From NCBI GenBank assembly GCA_946482585.1, contig CAMLSI010000291.1:1-6889 (forward strand): a stretch of DNA of 6,889 bases, read 5' to 3'. Source of the stretch: an uncultured Lysobacteraceae bacterium. Its GTDB lineage: Bacteria; Pseudomonadota; Gammaproteobacteria; Xanthomonadales; Rhodanobacteraceae. Below are positions 1 through 6,889 of the stretch, in pieces (positions within the stretch are counted from its first letter, which is position 1; every line of letters starts with the position of its first letter). Made by a program: the position numbers and the translations under genes. Under the pieces are notes generated by a model that saw only the letters and a list, made by a program, of their open reading frames with translations, did no database searches and was not told the origin of the DNA.

Positions 1-2
1 AT

Positions 3-572
3 CTGCTCGGCCACACGCTGTCGCTGATCACGTTGAAGTCGGAGCTCGCGAATCGCCTCTGGGAACGCGATCCGCACGCGGCACGGCAGGAGGTACGTGA
101 GGTCGAGCGCGTCGCGCGGGACGCGCTGGGGCAGGTGCGTCGCGCCGTGACCGGCATCCGTGCCGCTGGCCTCGCTGCGGAAACCGCGTCGGCCAAGCTG
201 CTGCTCGAGTCGGGCGGCATCGTGTTCCAGTACGACCTCGGCCGCGTGCCGCCGCCGCCCGAGATCGAAACCTGTCTCGCGCTCGTCGTGCGCGAAGCTG
301 TCACGAACATCCATCGCCATTCGAAGGCGACGCGGGCGAGCGTGCGGCTGAGCCAGGACGGCAACGACCTGCTGCTCGAAGTGCGCGACAACGGCCGCGG
401 CGGCGACATCGTGCCGGGCAACGGTCTAACCGGCATGCGCGAACGGCTCTGTCTGCTCGGCGCCGAATTGCGCATCGATTCGGTGCGCAGCCAGGGTACG
501 CGCCTGACCGTACGCGTGCCACGCGCCGCGCCTGCGGCGGGCGCCGAGCTCGACGCGGTGCGTGCGCATTGA
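3..572 (+). CDS. Sensor histidine kinase, DesK/NarL type, C-terminal part (5' end outside window)
   Basis: Partial inner-membrane sensor kinase that would autophosphorylate on histidine and pass the phosphate to the regulator encoded next. The reading frame is open from the window edge. Its first codons read LLGHTLSLITLKSELA, the HisKA_3 dimerisation and phospho-acceptor box, with the histidine at 12-14. A TTG at 33 is therefore internal, not a start. The HATPase_c domain follows: N box REAVTNIHRHS (291-323, Glu 294-296, Asn 306-308), G1 box DNGRGG (387-404) and G2 box GNGLTGM (417-437). All ATP-binding motifs look intact. About 189 residues are visible; the membrane sensor part lies upstream and cannot be judged, so the stimulus is unknown. 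Relatives include DesK (membrane fluidity), but that role is not shown here. The gene ends 58 bp before the regulator, as expected for a two-component operon. Confidence 0.93.
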   Translation: MLGHTLSLITLKSELANRLWERDPHAARQEVREVERVARDALGQVRRAVTGIRAAGLAAETASAKLLLESGGIVFQYDLGRVPPPPEIETCLALVVREAVTNIHRHSKATRASVRLSQDGNDLLLEVRDNGRGGDIVPGNGLTGMRERLCLLGAELRIDSVRSQGTRLTVRVPRAAPAAGAELDAVRAH

Positions 573-581
573 GCCCGATCG

Positions 582-607
582 GATGCGCCGCTAACCTGCG
601 GCGCATC
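582..607 (+). other. Perfect 10-bp inverted repeat between kinase and regulator genes
   Basis: GATGCGCCGC at 582-591 is perfectly complementary to GCGGCGCATC at 598-607 across the 6-nt loop TAACCT. It starts 10 bp after the kinase stop and ends 23 bp before the regulator ATG. No T-run follows, so it is not a canonical intrinsic terminator. It could tune the kinase-to-regulator ratio through mRNA processing or partial attenuation, or be a chromosomal hairpin repeat. The structure is seen directly; a role is inference. Confidence 0.55.
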
Positions 608-630
608 GACCGACCGGGAAACGAGTGCCC

Positions 631-1233
631 ATGATCCGAGTGTTGCTGGCCGAAGACCAGGCCATGGTGCGTGGCGCGCTGTCGGCGCTGCTGCGCCTGG
701 AGCCGGACATGGACGTCGTCGCGAGCGCCGCCGACGGCCAGGAAGCCTGGCGCCTCGTCGAGCAGCACGCGCCCGACGTCATCGTCACCGATATCGAAAT
801 GCCGGGCCTGACGGGTCTGGAGCTCGCCCAGCGCGTGCGCGAGCGCGGCGTGGCGAGCAAGGTCGTCATCGTGACGACGTTTGCGCGGCCGGGTTATCTG
901 CGCCGCGCGCTCGAAGCCGGCGTCGTCGGCTATCTGCTCAAGGACGCGCCCGCGGAACAACTGGCCGATGCCTTGCGCAAGGTGCATCGCGGCGGCCGTG
1001 TCGTCGACCCGCAGCTCGCGCTCGACGCCTGGAGCGAAGCCGATCCGCTCAACGATCGCGAACGCCAGGTGCTGCGTCTCGCCGGCGAAGGCATGTCGGC
1101 CGGCGAAGTCGCGGCGCAGTTGCACCTGTCGCAGGGGACCGTGCGCAACTATCTGTCCGAAGCGATCGGCAAGCTCGGCGTCGGCAACCGCATCGAGGCC
1201 TATCGTCTCGCGCGGCAGAAGGGCTGGCTCTGA
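631..1233 (+). CDS. DesR-like response regulator, NarL/FixJ (LuxR HTH) family
   Basis: Cytoplasmic DNA-binding regulator of 200 residues, the usual family size. The receiver domain (about 1-120) has acidic E8/D9, phospho-acceptor D54 in VIVTDIEMPG, switch T82, aromatic Y101 and K104 in GYLLKD, so the phosphorylation site is complete. The segment VTTFARPGYLRRALEAGV is typical of DesR-like regulators. A LuxR-type helix-turn-helix fills about 138-199 (LNDRERQVLRLAGEGMS, then LSQGTVRNYLSEAIGKLG). ATG 631 is preferred over GTG 625: the purine-rich GGGAA at 616-620 lies 10 nt from the ATG but only 4 nt from the GTG, and the family normally begins MIRVLLAEDQ. It is the evident partner of the preceding kinase. 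Target genes are unknown; similarity to DesR does not prove control of a desaturase. Confidence 0.95.
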   Translation: MIRVLLAEDQAMVRGALSALLRLEPDMDVVASAADGQEAWRLVEQHAPDVIVTDIEMPGLTGLELAQRVRERGVASKVVIVTTFARPGYLRRALEAGVVGYLLKDAPAEQLADALRKVHRGGRVVDPQLALDAWSEADPLNDRERQVLRLAGEGMSAGEVAAQLHLSQGTVRNYLSEAIGKLGVGNRIEAYRLARQKGWL

Positions 1234-1315
1234 CGCGATCGACCGCGCCGATTCCGGTGCCGCCCTGCGTTGTGGCAGATTGCGCAGCGATCACGCCGGC
1301 AATGGGAATGCAGAC

Positions 1316-3490
1316 ATGAATGAGGCTTCGGCAAACGGACTTCGCCGTGCGGCGCGATCGACGATCGCGACAGGACTGCACGCGGCCTGGGTCGCCTTCG
1401 CGCTCGTCGCCGGGCCGGCCACCGCCTGCGGCCCGGATTTTCCGCCCGACCTCCTGACCGACCGCCACGCGAGCGTCTACGACCTCGTCGAAGGCACGTT
1501 CGATTTCGAGGCGTCTCGGCTCGCGACGAAGCCCGCGAATGCCTTCACGCCGAACGAGAACGTCTGGGCCGCGCCGGGCGAAGCGCGCGCCGAGATCGAG
1601 AAGAAGGAACTCGGCGACGACGGCTACACGCGTGCCGAAGCGGTGCGTGTCGCCGCCGACGACGCGCAGGCCTGGGCCGCGGGCGAAGGGTTCAGCGACG
1701 AGGTGCGGTTGTACCTCGCTGGCGCACGCGCGTTCCACGCGGGCGAGAGCGATGCGGCGCGCGCGCGCTTCGAGGCCGTGCTCGCGTTGCCGGCGGACCA
1801 GCAGCGCACACGCGGACTCTGGGCGCGCTACATGCTCGGGCGGTTGAACCTGACCGCGGCTGGCGGCGGCGCCGGCATCGACGAGGCGCAGATTACGGCC
1901 GCGGCCGATGCGGCCGCGAAAGATTTCCAGGCCGTGCGCGCGGCGGTGGCCGGCGGTGCGGCCGATCCGCTCGGGCTCGCCGTCGCCAGTTACGGCGAGG
2001 AAGCGGCGATCCACCGCCAGCGCGGCGATACCGCCGCAGCGGTGAAGCTGTATGCGGAGCAGGCCGCACAGGGCTCCGCGTCGGGGCGCGCCTCGCTGCT
2101 GTTCACGGCACGCGAGCTGTTCGCCGACGACGCGCGACTGACGGCGGCACTGGCCGATCCGCTGCTGCAGCAGTTGCTCGCGAGCTATGTCTACACGCGT
2201 ACGGGCGAGCTCGAAGGCTACGACGACGGCGAACCCGTGCCGTCCGAGCGGTTGCAGCGCTACTACGCCGCGGTCGAAGCGGCCGACCCGGGGAAACTCG
2301 CCGGTGTCGACCGTGTCGCCGCGGCCGCGTACCGCAGCGGTCGTTTCGAACTCGCGGGCAAGCTCGCGCCGCGCAGCGACAGCGCGCTCGCTCACTGGGT
2401 CCGTGCGAAGCTCGCGCTGCGTGCCGGCGACGACAAGGCGGCCGCGGAAGCCTATGCGCAGGCCGCGCGTGCGTTTCCGCGCGACGAGGACTGGGGCTCG
2501 AATCCGCGCGAACGGTTTTTCTTCGACGGGTTCAAGCCGGCCTGCCGCATCGACGGCGAGCGCGGCATTCTCGCGCTGGCGCGCGGCGACTACGTCGAGG
2601 CGCTCGCGCTGTTCCATGCGGGCGGCAGCCAGTACTGGATCGACGAGGCGCACGTCGCCGAACGCGTGCTCGGTGTCGACGAACTCAAGCAGTTCGTCGA
2701 TGCCCACGTGCCGGCACCGGCCGCGCCGCCCGTGCGGAACGATGAAGGTTTCACGCCGGCGCAGCCCGCCGCGCAGCTGCGTGCGCTGCTCGGCCGCCGA
2801 CTGCTGCGCGCCGGACGCTACGACGATGCGGTCGCGTATTTCCCGGCCGAATTGCGCGAGACCGCGGCGGCGTATGCCAAGGCGCGTCTGGATGCGCCGC
2901 GCCAGGGACGCATCGAGCGTGCCGAAACGCTGTTTCGTGCTGCGCGGCTCGCGCGCGAATCGGGCCTGGAAATTCTCGGTTTCGAACTCGCGCCCGATGC
3001 GGCCACTTACGGCGGCATGTACGAGATCGGCGAATTCGCGCTCGACACGCAGGACAAGAAGCTCGTCGGCGCCGACGAAGCGCAACGGACCGCGGCGAGC
3101 GCGCCGCAACCGTCGCAGCGTTTCCATTACCGCTACGTCGCAGCGGATCTCGCGAACCAGGCCGCCGATCTCGTGCCGGCACGTTCGCAGGCGTTCGCCG
3201 CACTGCTCTGCAGCGCGACCGGCTGGCTCGTGAATCGCGATGTTCCCGCGGCACGACGCTACTACGGCCGCTATGTCGCCGAAGGACCGTACGTGGCCTG
3301 GGCCGGAAATTTCGGGCACGACTGCCCGGCGCCGGACTTCGCCGGCGCGGCCAAGCGCCTGCAGTTCGAGCGCATCCGCTGGGCCAGACAGGCGCTGCGC
3401 CGCGCGGCACCGTTCGCAGCAGCCGGCCTCGCCGTGCTGATCGCCGGCATCGTGATCTGGCGCCGGCGCAGGACGAAACCGGCCCGATAG
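1316..3490 (+). CDS. Exported TPR-like protein with C-terminal membrane anchor, function unknown
   Basis: I do not recognise a named family. The 724-residue product starts with a basic N-terminus (RRAAR, 10-14) and a hydrophobic stretch (about 16-33) ending ATAC, then GPDFPPDLL. It is thus a secreted protein cleaved near A37/C38, or possibly a lipoprotein at C38, although the residue at -3 is Ala, a weak lipobox. The body is Ala-rich and helical, with recurring TPR/Sel1-like phrases: ARAFHAGESDAARARFEAVL, AIHRQRGDTAAAVKLYAEQA, ALRAGDDKAAAEAYAQAARA, LALARGDYVEALALF and LLRAGRYDDAVAYF. The C-terminus carries one hydrophobic helix (about 697-715), then RRRRTKPAR, implying a periplasmic repeat domain anchored in the inner membrane. 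ATG 1316 has GGGA at 1304-1307, 8 nt upstream. The frame stays open back to 881, inside the regulator gene, but a start there would bury the signal peptide. It lies 82 bp after the regulator and may be co-transcribed. A scaffold role is inference. Confidence 0.9.
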   Translation: MNEASANGLRRAARSTIATGLHAAWVAFALVAGPATACGPDFPPDLLTDRHASVYDLVEGTFDFEASRLATKPANAFTPNENVWAAPGEARAEIEKKELGDDGYTRAEAVRVAADDAQAWAAGEGFSDEVRLYLAGARAFHAGESDAARARFEAVLALPADQQRTRGLWARYMLGRLNLTAAGGGAGIDEAQITAAADAAAKDFQAVRAAVAGGAADPLGLAVASYGEEAAIHRQRGDTAAAVKLYAEQAAQGSASGRASLLFTARELFADDARLTAALADPLLQQLLASYVYTRTGELEGYDDGEPVPSERLQRYYAAVEAADPGKLAGVDRVAAAAYRSGRFELAGKLAPRSDSALAHWVRAKLALRAGDDKAAAEAYAQAARAFPRDEDWGSNPRERFFFDGFKPACRIDGERGILALARGDYVEALALFHAGGSQYWIDEAHVAERVLGVDELKQFVDAHVPAPAAPPVRNDEGFTPAQPAAQLRALLGRRLLRAGRYDDAVAYFPAELRETAAAYAKARLDAPRQGRIERAETLFRAARLARESGLEILGFELAPDAATYGGMYEIGEFALDTQDKKLVGADEAQRTAASAPQPSQRFHYRYVAADLANQAADLVPARSQAFAALLCSATGWLVNRDVPAARRYYGRYVAEGPYVAWAGNFGHDCPAPDFAGAAKRLQFERIRWARQALRRAAPFAAAGLAVLIAGIVIWRRRRTKPAR

Positions 3491-3507
3491 CGGATAATCG
3501 CCGGTTG

Positions 3508-3536
3508 GCCGGACCGTGAATCCGGCACATCACGGT
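3508..3536 (+). promoter_or_regulatory. Interlocking stems (possible pseudoknot) in the queA leader
   Basis: Two perfect complementarities interlock just before queA. GCCGGA (3508-3513) pairs with TCCGGC (3521-3526). CCGTGA (3514-3519), inside the first loop, pairs with TCACGG (3530-3535); A3513-T3536 can extend the second stem if released from the first. This order is that of an H-type pseudoknot or of two mutually exclusive hairpins. The 3' strand of stem 2 ends 7-8 nt before the GTG start, where a Shine-Dalgarno would sit, so it could gate translation. Loop lengths (0, 1 and 3 nt) would strain a true pseudoknot. I do not see the conserved preQ1 riboswitch sequences. The pairing is seen directly; regulation is inference. 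Confidence 0.4.
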
Positions 3537-3543
3537 ATAAAAA

Positions 3544-5757
<2,214 letters not shown>

Positions 5758-5760
<3 letters not shown>

Positions 5761-5824
5761 ATATGGACTCCTCCCGGTATGCAAGCGTGGTTTTTCGGTG
5801 AACGAACCGACTGCAGATGTATAT
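5758..5824 (+). repeat. Direct repeat TGTATAT at 5758-5764 and 5818-5824
   Basis: The 7-mer TGTATAT occurs at the inferred edge of the insertion sequence and again 60 bp inside it. In transposase sense the inner copy reads ATATACA, complementary to the + strand at the edge. This is compatible with a donor guide of the element's RNA recognising its own end. Seven bases alone are weak evidence; the weight comes from the three-base overlap (5758-5760) with the target-guide match at 5752-5760. Confidence 0.35.
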
Positions 5825-5993
5825 CCGGCCTACGGGTGAGCAGAAGCTCTGGCTATGATGGATGATTCGCGCGCAAGTGCCTCATTGTGGTCACGGACTC
5901 GAAGTCCGACACGCTACTCAGGCTCTTCCTGCGCTGGTCTTACCCGTTCACCAATCAACTCGGCTTGGCAATCGTGAAGAAGTACTTCGTTGC
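5818..5993 (-). ncRNA. Candidate IS1111 guide RNA (bridge RNA/seekRNA) region
   Basis: IS110/IS1111 elements encode a structured RNA with target-binding and donor-binding guides in their non-coding flank. Read on the - strand, this stretch shows several foldable parts. First is an imperfect hairpin at 5993-5968 (GCAA/TTGC outer, GAAG/CTTC inner, and a self-complementary GAAGTACTTC at 5979-5988). Second, a long-range pairing joins 5947-5939 with 5840-5832 (ACGGGTAAG against CTCACCCGT, one mismatch), enclosing about 116 nt. Third is the guide loop at 5927-5875. Fourth is a small hairpin GAGC/GCTC at 5849-5838. The ATATACA donor-guide candidate lies at 5824-5818. Ends and promoter are not determined, and no coding frame fits the stretch. 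The class is inferred from position and fold; no expression evidence exists. Confidence 0.45.
5875..5927 (-). other. Candidate target-guide internal loop of the IS RNA
   Basis: On the - strand, AAGAGCCT (5927-5920) pairs with AGGCACTT (5882-5875): seven base pairs around one A/A mismatch. CGGACT (5908-5903) pairs with AGTCCG (5899-5894) around the triloop TCG... read 5902-5900. Between these stems lies a symmetric loop: 5' strand GAGTAGCGTGT (5919-5909) and 3' strand TGACCACAATG (5893-5883), 11 nt each. The 5' strand contains the 9-mer identical to the tgt junction. A stem, two facing guide strands and a capping hairpin is the known shape of a bridge RNA guide loop. Confidence 0.45.
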
Positions 5994-6014
5994 GGGTGGG
6001 CGGTTGAAATCAAG

Positions 6015-6889
6015 TCATGCCGTGCAGGACGCGACGGGTAAAGCATCGCGATAGGTTTCGTTGCGACGTAGCAATGCCCAGGCGATACGCACCGTCTTGT
6101 TGGCCTGAGCGACGGTAGCGATATTGCGATGTCGCCGGTCTCCCAAAGCGTTCAACCAGCGGCTGCAGCGATCATCTTTGTTGGCGGCGGTTCGCTGCAC
6201 ACTGCGCGCACCGTGCACCAACAGACCTCTCAGATAGCTGTCACCCCGCTTATGCATGCCGAGTAGGCGGGTTTTTCCACCACTGGAATGTTGGCGAGGG
6301 GTAAGTCCGAGGAACGCGGCCATCTGACGACCATTCTTGAACTGACGCGCATCCCCAACGCTGGCCACGATGGCGGCGGCGGTGATGGCGCCGACCCCCG
6401 GAATGGTGCGTAGCCGGGTCATTGCCGGATTGTTCTTGACCTGACGCTGTACTTCCTGGTCGAGCTCGTCGATGCGGGTATCGAGAGCGACAAGGTCGTC
6501 ATACAGGCCGATGAGCAGTCGGCGGAACACGCCGCTTAATCCATTATTGGCATCTTCTAGAAGACATGGGATGGCGCGCCGAACGGCACCGGCACCTTGG
6601 GGGGCGATCAGGCCGTATTCGGCAAGCAGCCCGCGGATCTGATTGATCAACGCCGTGCGATGTGCCACCCGTTCACTACGAATACGCAGGGTTGCCTGGC
6701 TATCCTGCTGATCGATCGTCTTGACCGGCACGAAGCGCATGGTCGGACGCGTCATCGCCTCGCAGATTCCTGCCGCGTCATTGCGATCGTTCTTTTGTCC
6801 CTGGACGTAGGGCTTGACCAAGTGCGGCGCCATAAGTTTGGGCGTATGTCCCAACGCCTGCAGACGTCGACCCCAGTCATGCGCACTGG
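6015..6889 (-). CDS. IS110/IS1111-family DEDD transposase, N-terminus outside window
   Basis: RNA-guided recombinase that excises and inserts the element. 290 residues are visible; the frame stays open to the window edge (first whole codon 6887-6885), so TTG 6854 is not the start. The upstream SAHDWGRRLQALGH matches the family region just after the catalytic Glu, which lies outside with the first Asp. The last two acidic residues of the RuvC-like DEDD site are in KNDRNDA (Asp codons 6786-6788 and 6777-6779). A central coiled-coil-like stretch precedes the Transposase_20 domain: TIPGVGAITAAAIVASVGD, then MAAFLGLTPRQHSSGGKTRLLGMHKRGD. The catalytic serine is one of the two Ser codons at 6285-6287 and 6282-6284. 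The C-terminus (RDALPVASCTA) appears complete with TGA at 6015-6017. No frameshift is seen, so the enzyme may be active. Family length is about 340 residues, so about 50 are missing. Confidence 0.95.
   Translation of the reverse strand, partial: SAHDWGRRLQALGHTPKLMAPHLVKPYVQGQKNDRNDAAGICEAMTRPTMRFVPVKTIDQQDSQATLRIRSERVAHRTALINQIRGLLAEYGLIAPQGAGAVRRAIPCLLEDANNGLSGVFRRLLIGLYDDLVALDTRIDELDQEVQRQVKNNPAMTRLRTIPGVGAITAAAIVASVGDARQFKNGRQMAAFLGLTPRQHSSGGKTRLLGMHKRGDSYLRGLLVHGARSVQRTAANKDDRCSRWLNALGDRRHRNIATVAQANKTVRIAWALLRRNETYRDALPVASCTA

Noticed and set aside
1265..1287. CTGCG/CGCAG inverted repeat in the gap after the regulator
   Set aside because: Only five base pairs with a 13-nt loop, expected by chance in this composition.
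881..1315. Extension of the large exported protein back to 881, overlapping the regulator gene
   Set aside because: The upstream part is Arg/Ala/Ser-rich out-of-frame translation of the regulator. ATG 1316 has a ribosome site and exposes a proper signal peptide.
1049..3319. Long open frame of 756 codons on the - strand
   Set aside because: Arg-rich shadow of the + strand gene in GC-rich DNA; no recognisable domain, while the + frame has signal peptide, repeats and anchor.
3493..3541. Promoter -10-like GATAAT (3493-3498) and TATAAA (3536-3541) before queA
   Set aside because: No convincing -35 element at 16-18 bp from either; TATAAA lies too close to the GTG start to serve as its -10.
3508..3541. 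A known preQ1 riboswitch class upstream of queA
   Set aside because: Position and pseudoknot-like order are suggestive, but I could not find the conserved loop and A-rich tail of the preQ1-I class, nor the size of preQ1-II.
5791..5810. Hairpin TCGGT/ACCGA (5795-5799, 5806-5810) next to TTTTT as terminator for tgt
   Set aside because: The T-run precedes the stem on the + strand, and on the - strand the stem is followed by As, so neither direction has terminator layout.
5894..5908. CGGACTCGAAGTCCG as a possible tRNA T-arm
   Set aside because: No matching acceptor, D or anticodon arms nearby, and the loop is only three bases rather than seven.
5855..5977. Small + strand open frame of about 40 codons between tgt and the transposase
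   Set aside because: No clear ribosome site, no recognisable content, and it overlaps the structured guide-RNA candidate.

Overview
The window looks like a high-GC gammaproteobacterial chromosome segment, probably Xanthomonadales/Lysobacterales. That assignment is an inference from GC-rich codon use, the queA-tgt gene pair and the style of the proteins; no rRNA or other marker is present to confirm it. Positions 1-5755 hold five genes, all on the + strand. The last ~1.1 kb is an insertion sequence on the - strand with visibly lower GC.

Layout. (1) 3-572 is the C-terminal part of a DesK/NarL-type sensor histidine kinase, cut by the window edge at its phospho-acceptor histidine. After 58 bp containing a perfect 10-bp hairpin comes its partner, a DesR-like LuxR-family response regulator (631-1233). 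(2) 1316-3490 encodes a 724-residue exported protein of unknown function with a signal peptide, TPR-like helical repeats and one C-terminal membrane anchor. (3) 3544-4575 (queA) and 4655-5755 (tgt) encode two enzymes of queuosine tRNA modification. Tgt places preQ1 in the anticodon wobble position, and QueA then adds the cyclopentene precursor from S-adenosylmethionine. (4) From about 5758 to beyond the window end lies an IS110-family (IS1111-like) element. Its DEDD transposase gene runs right to left and is cut at the window edge. The element abuts tgt only about 3 bp after the stop codon, where many gammaproteobacteria carry yajC-secD-secF.

The most interesting signal is in the 259-bp non-coding stretch between tgt and the transposase stop (5756-6014). 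IS110/IS1111 elements encode a guide RNA (bridge RNA or seekRNA) in such stretches. Read in the transposase sense, 5927-5875 folds into a stem, an 11+11 nt internal loop and a capped hairpin. The 5' strand of that loop contains nine bases identical to the tgt/IS junction (5752-5760). A second match, TGTATAT at 5758-5764 and 5818-5824, fits a donor guide. The two matches overlap by three bases, which would place the element boundary and recombination core at about 5758-5760. This is inferred by eye from one sequence, but it yields concrete predictions.

A second item of interest is a pair of interlocking perfect stems (6 and 6-7 bp) immediately upstream of the GTG start of queA. They have H-type pseudoknot topology, in a place where no Shine-Dalgarno sequence is visible.
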